Assembly: GCA_030624805.1 (NCBI GenBank)
Contig: JAUXJL010000130.1
Location: 1-6,215 of the forward strand
Length of the DNA: 6,215 bases
Direction of reading: 5' to 3'
Origin: Acidimicrobiia bacterium
GTDB lineage: Bacteria; Actinomycetota; Acidimicrobiia; Spongiisociales; SHLN01
The notes beneath the pieces are model-generated. The model did no database searches, was not told the origin of the DNA, and was given only the letters and a program-made list of their open reading frames with translations. Below are positions 1 to 6,215 of the stretch, in pieces. Position numbers and translations under genes: made by a program. The first letter of the stretch is position 1. Each line of letters starts with the position of its first letter.

Positions 1-1558
1 CGACGAGTCCACGTTCGAGTGCGTGTGAACCGGCCCACACCCGGCCCCGCGCCAGCGCCTCGGCCTCTTCGAACGTCTTGGCGCGTCCGATGGCAACCTT
101 GCCGACGAAGTCCTCATAGATGTTGTCCAGTAAGGCCTGAAAACGCGCCGACTCGGCTTCAGTGTGCGGGTAGTCGCTGCCCATGAAGCGGGCGTTTTCG
201 CCTCGGTAAACGTCGTCGTAGGTGATCCCGGCTCTTGCCCAGGCATCCCGGGTAACGAGCTTTCCGGCCACTACACCGATGGAGCCCGTCACCGTCCCCG
301 GCTGAGCCACGATGCGGGTACATCCGGCCGCGACGAAGTAGCCACCCGAACCAGCCACGTTCCCCATAGAGGCGATGACCGGCTTGCCGGCTTCGATCGC
401 CTGTTGAGTGGACCGCCATATCGTGTCTGATGCCACCGCTGAGCCGCCGGGGCTGTCGATGCGAAAGACGATGGCTTTTACCTTCTTGTTTTCGATGGCG
501 GCCCGAAACGCTTCAACCATGTCGTCCGATCCCATGGACGGTTGGCGGGTGAGTGGGTCGAAGCGGGATGACCCCTGGGCGACGAGCCCGGTTCCATAAA
601 TGAGTGCGACGGTGGGACCGCGCCGGTGCGGGCGCTTGGCCCGCTTCAAGTAGGAGCCGATGTCGAGTGTGCGGGCTCCCCGACCCCAGCCGGAGCGCAC
701 CCGCTCCAGCACCTGGTCGCGGTACAGCAGGTCGTCGACCAGCCCGGCTTCCTGAGCCTCAGTCGCCAGGAGGGGGGCTCGGTTTATGAGGTCCCTCACC
801 GGTCCCTCTTCGAGGCCTCGACCTGAGGCGATGCCTGTGACGAGTTGTTCGAACTGAGCCCCGATGTATGCCGATGTGGCCTCTCGGTCGGGTTCGACCA
901 TGTGGTCCTCGGTGAGTACGTACATGGCGGACTTGTACTCGTGGCGGTGGTCGAATTCGGGGGTCACGCCCAGCTTGTCGAGCAGCCGGCGCAGGTAGAA
1001 CTTGCGCTGGACCAGTCCGGTGATCCCGACCTCGCCACCAGGCTGCACGTACAGTTCGTCGAACGCAGATCCAAGAAACAGGCTCGCCAGCGACCCTGAC
1101 TGAAGCTCTCCGAAGGTTTCGGCGTACGCAACGGCAGGTTTGCCCGCGCTGGTGAACGCTTGTACGGCATCGGCGATTTCTTGGGCGCGGGCGATCCCGG
1201 GAGCGTCGGCCCCGACGCGGGCGACCAGGCCAACCACGCGCCGGTCCTCGGCTGCCCGATCGAGCGCATCGAGCAGGTCGATGAGAGGATATGCCTGAGA
1301 GGCCTGCGCCCGGGCAAGTGGCGACGATGGCATCCGTTCGATGATTCCTCGGCCGAAATCGAGCTCGAGGATTGTGCGGCGAGGCACCCAACTCCGCGTC
1401 GACCGGAACACGATCCAGGCTGCTCCGAGCCCACTCACCAGGCCGAGGGCAGCCCATCCGTTCGTAAACACGTCAGCCGCCCGGCCGGCAAGAGTGACGA
1501 GCCCAACGAGTGCCAGCAGGACAACCACGGGCAGCGCTATTGAGCGAAGTGTCTTCAT
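1..1558 (-). CDS. sppA: Signal peptide peptidase SppA, long (67K) type; C-terminal end cut by window edge
   Basis: Membrane-bound serine protease that degrades signal peptides left in the membrane after protein export. The frame is open for 519 codons from the ATG at 1558 to the left edge, where the last residues are RGRVWAGSHALERGLV, a motif found near the end of the second protease domain. Only a C-terminal tail should be missing, since E. coli SppA has 618 residues. Two hydrophobic stretches (about residues 6-25 and 34-51) are likely membrane anchors. The N-terminal domain (about 60-285) carries the general-base lysine K209 in EYKSA. The C-terminal domain (about 315-519) carries RIDSPGGS (366-373) and the nucleophile S404 in NVAGSGGYF, followed by TGSIGVV. 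Spacing matches the Lys209/Ser409 dyad of E. coli SppA, so the protein looks active. The start is the first possible one after an in-frame TAG at 1580-1582. Its Shine-Dalgarno match is weak (GGGA). Confidence 0.95.
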   Translation of the reverse strand, partial: MKTLRSIALPVVVLLALVGLVTLAGRAADVFTNGWAALGLVSGLGAAWIVFRSTRSWVPRRTILELDFGRGIIERMPSSPLARAQASQAYPLIDLLDALDRAAEDRRVVGLVARVGADAPGIARAQEIADAVQAFTSAGKPAVAYAETFGELQSGSLASLFLGSAFDELYVQPGGEVGITGLVQRKFYLRRLLDKLGVTPEFDHRHEYKSAMYVLTEDHMVEPDREATSAYIGAQFEQLVTGIASGRGLEEGPVRDLINRAPLLATEAQEAGLVDDLLYRDQVLERVRSGWGRGARTLDIGSYLKRAKRPHRRGPTVALIYGTGLVAQGSSRFDPLTRQPSMGSDDMVEAFRAAIENKKVKAIVFRIDSPGGSAVASDTIWRSTQQAIEAGKPVIASMGNVAGSGGYFVAAGCTRIVAQPGTVTGSIGVVAGKLVTRDAWARAGITYDDVYRGENARFMGSDYPHTEAESARFQALLDNIYEDFVGKVAIGRAKTFEEAEALARGRVWAGSHALERGLV

Positions 1559-1565
1559 GGTCCCG

Positions 1566-1571
1566 AGGCTA
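1566..1571 (-). promoter_or_regulatory. Possible -10 box for leaderless sppA transcription
   Basis: On the minus strand the hexamer TAGCCT fits the TANNNT -10 pattern. It lies exactly 7 nt before the sppA ATG, so a transcript could begin at or next to the start codon. The lack of a good ribosome binding site in front of that ATG agrees with leaderless expression, which is common in actinobacteria. No convincing -35 box is seen 16-19 nt upstream. A six-base match is weak evidence, so this is only a candidate. Confidence 0.22.
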
Positions 1572-1680
1572 GGGGTTTGCTAACGGCCCCTGGTGGGAAA
1601 CGTCACCGACAACTCGTGAAGGACTCATTGGAGACGTGTAGGCGGGTGCGGGAGTTGGCTTGGGGATGGGGCTGAGAGCC

Positions 1681-1705
1681 GCCGGTTCGAGGGGGAACCC
1701 CCGGC
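1681..1705 (-). terminator. Weak hairpin downstream of the M20 gene, possible terminator without T tract
   Basis: About 50 nt past the M20 stop codon the sequence can fold. GGTTC and GAACC pair around a six-base loop, and an outer GCC/GGC pairing is separated on one side by a 3-nt bulge. No run of T follows on the minus strand, so it does not fit a classical intrinsic terminator. It is the only fold of note in the gap between the hut group and sppA. Termination there is inferred mainly from position. Confidence 0.25.
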
Positions 1706-1753
1706 ATCCACCGACCCCACAGATGGGTTGATTCCCCGTGCACCGCGCTATCT

Positions 1754-2875
1754 CTACCCGCACCACCGTTCGATGAGACGCACCAGTGTGCGTTCACAGG
1801 CATCCATGGTGGGGAGGTCGACCCACTCCTCATGGCTGTGAATGCCGCTGCCACCGGGACCGTACACCACGGCAGGGATCCCGGCTTTCGCCAGCAACGC
1901 CGCGTCCGTCCAGTAGGGGGCGCCACTCACGATTGGAGCGACCCCGAGCACGGAGGTGGCTGCGTCGACGAGTGAGGTCACGATCAACTCGTCAGGCGAG
2001 ACCTGCAACGGGAAGCGGGAAAACGGCACCTCATAGTCGGCAGTCGCCGGCCGAGCCACCAGGCCGGCCAGGCTCGCCAGTTCCGCCTCCCACGTTGTGT
2101 TGTCCTCGGACGGCAGCAGTCGCCGCTCCATGTCGATCGTGCACAAGGCGGGATACGACGATACCTCCTGGCCTCCCGAGATCAGTGAGGCGTGCACTCC
2201 GCCGTGGCCCAGGAGCGGATGGGCGGTGCTTTCTTGCAACCGGGCGTGGAGTGCCGCCACGCCGGTCAAGACTGCTCCCGCGTGAGCGATGGCGTCAACC
2301 CCTGAGGCCGGATCGGAGCCATGGGCGGCCACGCCGTGCACGGTTACCCTTCCCCACGCAAACCCGCGGTGGGCGATGGCGATCTCCAGGCCGGTCGGCT
2401 CGAGCACAACCGCCGCATCGGCCGCCTGACTACGTACGACTGCTTCGGTGCCCTTGCTGCCGGCCTCCTCGTCGATGACGCCGGTAAGGACGACGTCGCC
2501 GGCGAGGCTCATCCCGGCCGCGGCCGCCGTGGCCCGCATCGCCGCAACCAAGCCGGCTTTGGTGTCGAGCGACCCCCGCCCGTAGCAACGGTCGCCGACG
2601 ATGACCGCCGCCAACGGGTCCTCGTAGCCGGCGACGCCGACAGTGTCGAGGTGGGCGTTCAGCATCAGGCTCCGCCCGCCCCCGGTGCCACGCACCACGG
2701 CAGTGACGTTGGGGCGGCCCGGCTCGATCTCCTCGACGGCCACCTCCACCCCGAACCCGCCCAGCCAATCGGCGACGGCCGCCGCCACCCCCGCCTCACC
2801 GGTGCCGGCGCCCAGGTCCGGGTTGGTCGAGTCGATCGCGACCAGCTCCCGCAGCAGTGCCACAGCATCGTTCAC
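1754..2875 (-). CDS. M20-family zinc amidohydrolase (ArgE/DapE/CPG2-like deacylase) in the hut cluster
   Basis: Cytoplasmic di-zinc hydrolase that cleaves an amide bond on an N-acylated amino acid or small peptide. Substrate is not known from sequence. Numbered from the GTG at 2875 (373 residues), the M20 residues are all present: H75 and D77 in NAHLDTV, bridging D104 in GRGSLDTKAG, catalytic base E136 and ligand E137 in IDEEAGSKGT, ligand E159 in LEPTGL, and ligand H346 in GIHSHEEW. The lid domain has its conserved H185 in AAHGSDP. No signal peptide is visible. The gene follows hutI after about 100 nt on the same strand, so it is probably co-transcribed with the histidine genes. There it may replace the missing last step, hydrolysis of formimino- or formylglutamate to glutamate; this is inference. 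ArgE-type deacetylase, DapE-like enzyme or allantoate-type hydrolase are alternatives. A GTG at 2884 would add three residues, but only the GTG at 2875 has a spaced ribosome binding site. Confidence 0.9.
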   Translation of the reverse strand: MNDAVALLRELVAIDSTNPDLGAGTGEAGVAAAVADWLGGFGVEVAVEEIEPGRPNVTAVVRGTGGGRSLMLNAHLDTVGVAGYEDPLAAVIVGDRCYGRGSLDTKAGLVAAMRATAAAAGMSLAGDVVLTGVIDEEAGSKGTEAVVRSQAADAAVVLEPTGLEIAIAHRGFAWGRVTVHGVAAHGSDPASGVDAIAHAGAVLTGVAALHARLQESTAHPLLGHGGVHASLISGGQEVSSYPALCTIDMERRLLPSEDNTTWEAELASLAGLVARPATADYEVPFSRFPLQVSPDELIVTSLVDAATSVLGVAPIVSGAPYWTDAALLAKAGIPAVVYGPGGSGIHSHEEWVDLPTMDACERTLVRLIERWCG

Positions 2876-2881
2876 GCCACG

Positions 2882-2887
2882 CACCTT
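2882..2887 (-). promoter_or_regulatory. Ribosome binding site that favours the inner GTG start of the M20 gene
   Basis: AAGGTG on the minus strand differs by one base from AAGGAG and lies 6 nt before the GTG at 2875. It overlaps the alternative GTG at 2884, which has no well-spaced Shine-Dalgarno of its own. The inner start also yields the usual M20 N terminus, with little before the first helix. Confidence 0.45.
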
Positions 2888-2977
2888 ACGCCGTTGACCG
2901 AGGGCCGGTTCCGGCGGGTGGTCACAGAGAGTACGGGGCGGCGATCGGGGATTGAAGCCGTCACAAAGCGGTGGGAT

Positions 2978-4189
2978 TCACGTCGCCACAGGTACGCCGT
3001 CTTTGATGACCATGCGGACTAGATCGGTGCCGGGGCGATACGGGATCGCCAGGTAGCTATCGGCTTCCAGCATCAGCAGGTCGGCGGCTGCCCCGGGTGT
3101 GACGTGGCCCTTGTCGCCGAGCTGAAGGGCCCGGGCGCCGCCGCGGGTAGCCGCCCAGGTCGCCTCCTCGGGAGTGAGGCCGGCGGTGAGCGTGGCAATG
3201 GCGATGACTAGTTGCATGTTCTCCACGTAGCTGGTTCCGGGATTGCAGTCGGTGGCGATCGCCACGGGGATGCCGGCGTCCCACAGACGACGGGCCGGTG
3301 GAGGGTCGATCTGCAACGACAGTGAAACCGTCGGAAAGAGCACTGCCACCGTCCCGGCGTCGCGTAGCCCGGCGATGTCCCCATCGACGAGATGGTCGAG
3401 ATGGTCGGCGGACACCGCGCCGATCTCGGCCGCCAGCTGGGCCCCACCCGAATGGCCAAGCTGGTTGGCGTGAAGTCGGGGGCCCAAGCCGTGTTCCTGG
3501 GCCGCACTCAGGATCCGCCGGGCTTCATCAACCGAGAAGGCGCCCACGTCGCAGAACACGTCACAGAAGCGAGCGTGGCCGGCTGCCGCCGGGATCATGA
3601 CCTCGATGACGAGTTGCACGTACCCGGCCCGGTCGTTCTCATACTCGGAGGGGACCACGTGAGCGCCCAGAAACGTTGGCACCACGTCGATGGCGAGGTG
3701 ATCGGCGACCGAGGTCGCTACCCCCAACATGAGCAGCTCGTGCTCGAGGTCGAGGCCGTACCCGGACTTGATTTCGACCGTGGTAGTCCCGGCCCCGAGC
3801 ATCCGCTTGGCCCTCCGGACCGTGTCATTGAGCAGCGAAGACCGGCCGGCAGCTCGGGTCGCTTCAACCGTGTTTTGAATGCCGCCGCCAGTCGCCATGA
3901 TCTTCTCGTAGGACTCGCCGCGTAGCCGGCGGGCGAACTCGTCGGCCCGGTCACCACCGAACACGAGGTGGGTGTGGCAGTCCACGAAGCCGGGAGTGAC
4001 GGCCCGGCCACCACAGTCCAGCTCGGGCAACTCACGAAACTCGGCCGGCACCTCCGACTCGGCTCCAACCCAGGCGATCCGCCCGCCTTTCACAGCCACG
4101 GCCGCATCGTGCAGTAGGCCAAGCAGCCCGCCTTTGGATGGATCGTTGGTGACGAGTTCGCCAATCCCCGTCAGGAGGAGGTCAGTCAC
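2978..4189 (-). CDS. hutI: Imidazolonepropionase (HutI)
   Basis: Metal-dependent amidohydrolase that opens the ring of 4-imidazolone-5-propanoate to give N-formimino-L-glutamate, the third step of histidine breakdown, in the cytoplasm. The product has 403 residues, close to the usual 400-415, and looks complete. The metal-binding HxH is H72/H74 in DCHTHLVFGGDR, followed by the substrate-side arginine R81. Other conserved blocks are ATGGGI (99-104), IKSGYGL (140-146), LGAHVVP with H176, LHANQ with metal ligand H240, ADHLDH (261-266) and ATDCNPGTS with metal ligand D314. After these comes the C-terminal strand domain with GAAADLLML. The block before the last metal aspartate reads LFPTVSLSL, where many relatives have an LPG motif. 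The start is GTG, preceded by GAGGAG with a short 4-nt spacer. It lies 97 nt after hutU, and the M20 gene follows, consistent with one transcript. Confidence 0.97.
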   Translation of the reverse strand: MTDLLLTGIGELVTNDPSKGGLLGLLHDAAVAVKGGRIAWVGAESEVPAEFRELPELDCGGRAVTPGFVDCHTHLVFGGDRADEFARRLRGESYEKIMATGGGIQNTVEATRAAGRSSLLNDTVRRAKRMLGAGTTTVEIKSGYGLDLEHELLMLGVATSVADHLAIDVVPTFLGAHVVPSEYENDRAGYVQLVIEVMIPAAAGHARFCDVFCDVGAFSVDEARRILSAAQEHGLGPRLHANQLGHSGGAQLAAEIGAVSADHLDHLVDGDIAGLRDAGTVAVLFPTVSLSLQIDPPPARRLWDAGIPVAIATDCNPGTSYVENMQLVIAIATLTAGLTPEEATWAATRGGARALQLGDKGHVTPGAAADLLMLEADSYLAIPYRPGTDLVRMVIKDGVPVAT

Positions 4190-4193
4190 CGCA

Positions 4194-4199
4194 CTCCTC
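4194..4199 (-). promoter_or_regulatory. Ribosome binding site of hutI
   Basis: GAGGAG on the minus strand stands 4 nt before the GTG at 4189. The spacer is shorter than usual, but the core match is strong. It supports the GTG as the true start of hutI, with the N terminus MTDLLLTGIGELVT typical of the family's first strand. Confidence 0.6.
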
Positions 4200-4287
4200 T
4201 GGGTGACCGTGACAGAACCCCGACCTCGTTGCGCTCGCCGAACCAGAGGGGCGTGGGGGTGTGCCTGCGCCGTGCGAGACGCGCATG

Positions 4288-5940
4288 TCAGCCCTTCTCA
4301 CGCATCGGAATCCGGACGCCGCGGTCGTCGGCCACTTCGAGGGCTCGCTCATAGCCGGCATCGGCGTGGCGGATGACCCCCATGCCCGGATCGTTCGTCA
4401 GTACCCGTTCCAGGCGTCGGGCTCCGTCTTCGGTTCCATCGGCGACCACCTGGGCACCGGCGTGAATCGACTTGCCGATGCCCACGCCACCGCCGTGGTG
4501 GACTGCCACCCAGGCGGCGCCCGAAGCAGTGTTGAGGAGGGCGTTGAGGATCGGCCAGTCGGCGACTGCGTCCGAGCCGTCCAGCATGGATTCAGTCTCC
4601 CGATAGGGCGATGCCACCGAGCCCGAGTCCAGATGGTCGCGGCCGATGACAATCGGAGCACTCACCGCGCCGGATGCAACGAGGTCATTGAAGGCCAGGC
4701 CCGCCTTGTGACGCTCGCCGTAGCCGAGCCAGCAGATGCGGGCGGGGAGCCCTTGGAACTCCACTCGCTCCTCGGCCATCCGCAGCCAGCGGGCCAGCCC
4801 CTCGTTCTCGGGGAAGAGTTCGAGCAACGCCTCGTCGGTGGCCCGGATGTCGGCCGGGTCACCCGACAGCGCCACCCACCGGAACGGACCAAGCCCCTCG
4901 CAGAACAGATCGCGGATGTAGGCGGGCACGAAGCCGGGATACTCGAATGCCCTGGTGAATCCGCCGGCCTCGGCTTCGCCCCGCAGGTTGTTGCCGTAGT
5001 CGAACACCTCGGCGCCCGCCTCCTGGAAGCCGACCATTGCTTCGCAGTGGCGGGCCATGGACTCTCGGGAGGCTTTGATGTAACCGGCCGGGTCGCGTTT
5101 ACGAAGGTCGGTGGCTGCGGCGGGGTCATAGCCCACCGGGATATACCCGTTGAGGGGGTCGTGAGCCGACGTCTGATCGGTCACGATGTCGATGGCGATG
5201 TCGCGCTCGAGCAGTTCGGCGAAGACCTCGGCCGCGTTGCCAACGACGCCGACCGAGACCGACTCGCCAGACTCCTTGGCGGCCAGCACCCTCTCGATAG
5301 CGGAGTCGAGCGTGTCGGCCTTTTCGTCGAGGTAGCGGGTCTCGATACGGCGTTCGATATGCGTCGGGTCTACCTCCACACAGAGAGCTACGCCATCGTT
5401 CATGGTGACGGCCATCGGCTGGGCGCCGCCCATGCCGCCAAGGCCGGCGGTGAGTGTGAGTGTGTTGCGGAGTGTTCCGCCGTAGGACCGCTCGGCCAGG
5501 GCCAGGAAGGTTTGATAGGTGCCCTGCAATATGCCCTGTGTGCCGATGTAGATCCAGGAGCCGGCGGTCATTTGACCGTACATCATGAGGCCTTGTCCTT
5601 CTAGCTCCCAGAAGGTCTCCCAGTTAGCCCAGTCCGGCACCAGCAGGCTGTTGGCGATGAGCACTCGGGGCGCCATCTCGTGAGTGCGGAACACGCCGAC
5701 CGGCCTTCCCGACTGGACGAGGAGCGTCTCGTCGTTCTCGAGTGCTGAGAGGGTTCGGACGATGGCGTGATAGCTGTCCCAGTCGCGGGCCGCTTTGCCG
5801 CGTCCGCCGTATACAACGAGTTCGTCGGGGTTCTCGGCCACCGCCGGGTCGAGATTGTTCATGAGGCATCGGAGGGCTGCTTCTTGCAGCCACCCCTTGG
5901 TGGTGAGCTCAGTCCCTCGTGGGGCGTGAATCGGGTCCAC
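4288..5940 (-). CDS. hutU: Urocanate hydratase (urocanase, HutU)
   Basis: Cytoplasmic enzyme with tightly bound NAD+ that adds water to urocanate to give 4-imidazolone-5-propanoate, the second step of histidine breakdown. The product has 550 residues, the normal family length, with no gap or frameshift. Family blocks are visible along its length: VVYGGRGKAARDW (42-54), QSGRPVGVFRTHE (76-88), MTAGSWIYIGTQGI (124-137), the glycine-rich GLGGMGGAQP (166-175) of the NAD region, TDQTSAHDPLNGY (254-266), YGNNLRGEA (315-323), and EYPGFVPAYIRDLFCEG (333-349). The conserved active-site cysteine is C403 in ARICWLGYGER, and HHGGGVGIGKSIHAG (481-495) follows. The start is GTG with a strong Shine-Dalgarno. 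It follows hutH after 29 nt, so the two are almost certainly co-transcribed. A long open frame on the opposite strand inside this gene is not considered real. Confidence 0.98.
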   Translation of the reverse strand: MDPIHAPRGTELTTKGWLQEAALRCLMNNLDPAVAENPDELVVYGGRGKAARDWDSYHAIVRTLSALENDETLLVQSGRPVGVFRTHEMAPRVLIANSLLVPDWANWETFWELEGQGLMMYGQMTAGSWIYIGTQGILQGTYQTFLALAERSYGGTLRNTLTLTAGLGGMGGAQPMAVTMNDGVALCVEVDPTHIERRIETRYLDEKADTLDSAIERVLAAKESGESVSVGVVGNAAEVFAELLERDIAIDIVTDQTSAHDPLNGYIPVGYDPAAATDLRKRDPAGYIKASRESMARHCEAMVGFQEAGAEVFDYGNNLRGEAEAGGFTRAFEYPGFVPAYIRDLFCEGLGPFRWVALSGDPADIRATDEALLELFPENEGLARWLRMAEERVEFQGLPARICWLGYGERHKAGLAFNDLVASGAVSAPIVIGRDHLDSGSVASPYRETESMLDGSDAVADWPILNALLNTASGAAWVAVHHGGGVGIGKSIHAGAQVVADGTEDGARRLERVLTNDPGMGVIRHADAGYERALEVADDRGVRIPMREKG

Positions 5941-5945
5941 GGCCG

Positions 5946-5953
5946 TCCTCCTT
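5946..5953 (-). promoter_or_regulatory. Strong ribosome binding site of hutU
   Basis: AAGGAGGA on the minus strand is a near-perfect Shine-Dalgarno. The AGGAGG core ends 6 nt before the GTG at 5940. It settles the GTG as the start and suggests efficient translation of hutU within the hutH-hutU transcript. Confidence 0.8.
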
Positions 5954-5969
5954 CTTCTTGCCGACCAGG

Positions 5970-6215
5970 CTACGTGACCCCGGCTGCTTGCAGCAGCTCC
6001 CCGCTCGCCACCATTTCGGCGACCTGTTCGATCTCACCGGAAATCTGGCGGTCTTCGTCGAGAGGGGGGACAATTCGTCGAATGTGGGCGACCACCGCTT
6101 GGACCCGCGGCGAGGGCAGGAGCGGTTTGCGGTACTCGAGCCCCTGGGCCGCGCACAGGATCTCGATCGCCAGGACCCTCCTGGTATTCACCAGCACATC
6201 CCACAACTTCCGGGC
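5970..6215 (-). CDS. hutH: Histidine ammonia-lyase (HutH), C-terminal 81 residues only
   Basis: End of the enzyme that removes ammonia from L-histidine to form urocanate, the first step of the pathway. Only the C-terminal helical part lies in the window; the gene continues past the right edge. The frame is open from the edge and reads ARKLWDVLVNTRRVLAIEIL, then AAQGLEYRKPLLPSP, then HIRRIVPPLDEDR, then a final helix and a TAG stop at 5970-5972. This run matches the usual end of bacterial HutH, where helices pack into the tetramer. The MIO-forming Ala-Ser-Gly and other catalytic residues are outside the window, so activity cannot be judged. Its identity is firm because it directly precedes hutU by 29 nt. 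Aromatic ammonia-lyases share this fold, but the hut context favours histidine as substrate. Confidence 0.94.
   Translation of the reverse strand, partial: ARKLWDVLVNTRRVLAIEILCAAQGLEYRKPLLPSPRVQAVVAHIRRIVPPLDEDRQISGEIEQVAEMVASGELLQAAGVT

Noticed and set aside
759..1457. 232-codon minus-strand frame overlapping sppA in another register
   Set aside because: Its product is dominated by Arg, Pro and Gly with no domain. The sppA frame over the same bases holds both catalytic residues and is continuous.
2904..2915. GCCGGTTCCGGC palindrome in the hutI-M20 gap, sharing GCCGGTTC with the hairpin at 1681
   Set aside because: The stem is only 4-5 bp with no T tract, and an 8-base match between two GC-rich gaps is expected by chance.
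2928..2933. TACTCT on the minus strand between hutI and the M20 gene as an internal -10 box
   Set aside because: The hexamer 17 nt upstream (TTCAAT) matches a -35 consensus at only half its positions, and the gap is short enough for co-transcription.
2921..2966. Repeated GTCACA (2921-2926 and 2960-2965) as a regulator binding site
   Set aside because: Six-base direct repeats 39 nt apart are too short to support an operator, and no regulator gene is in the window.
2321..3022. 233-codon plus-strand frame over the start of the M20 gene and the hutI-M20 gap
   Set aside because: No recognisable motif; almost all of it is antisense to the M20 gene, whose metal-binding motifs are intact.
4261..5604. 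447-codon open frame on the plus strand opposite hutU
   Set aside because: It is a mirror of the hutU coding strand, kept open by high GC at third positions. It has no recognisable domain, while hutU is a complete, strongly conserved enzyme.

Overview
The window is high-GC DNA, roughly two thirds G+C by eye. It is densely coded, and every supported gene lies on the minus strand. GTG starts are common: hutU, hutI and the M20 gene all use GTG. The HutI sequence has a CNPGTSY block and its surroundings that resemble actinobacterial HutI proteins. Together with a TANNNT-like box right before the sppA start, this suggests an actinobacterium or another high-GC Gram-positive relative. That placement is inference from style only.

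Reading in the direction of transcription (from high to low coordinates), the window opens with the last 81 codons of hutH (histidine ammonia-lyase). These are followed by complete hutU (urocanate hydratase) and complete hutI (imidazolonepropionase). The gene order equals the pathway order: histidine to urocanate, to imidazolone propionate, to N-formimino-L-glutamate. Next comes a complete M20-family zinc amidohydrolase of the ArgE/DapE/CPG2 type. It sits where a hut cluster would be expected to carry its last step (hutG, or hutF plus a deformylase). No classical hutG or hutF is seen in the window, so this enzyme is a candidate for releasing glutamate, but it could also be an unrelated N-acyl-amino-acid hydrolase. 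Intergenic gaps within this group are short (29, 97 or 98, and about 100 nt), consistent with one transcript whose promoter lies beyond the right edge.

After a gap of about 195 nt that holds a weak hairpin and a possible start-adjacent -10 box, the left quarter (positions 1-1558) is one open frame for a long-form (67K-type) signal peptide peptidase SppA. It is complete at its N terminus and cut by the left window edge. Both catalytic residues of the Ser-Lys dyad are visible. It is probably a separate housekeeping transcription unit.

The window reads as an ordinary catabolic operon next to a membrane protease. I found no mobile element, CRISPR array, tRNA or rRNA, and no clear novel system. 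The most useful open question is the role of the M20 enzyme in histidine breakdown.
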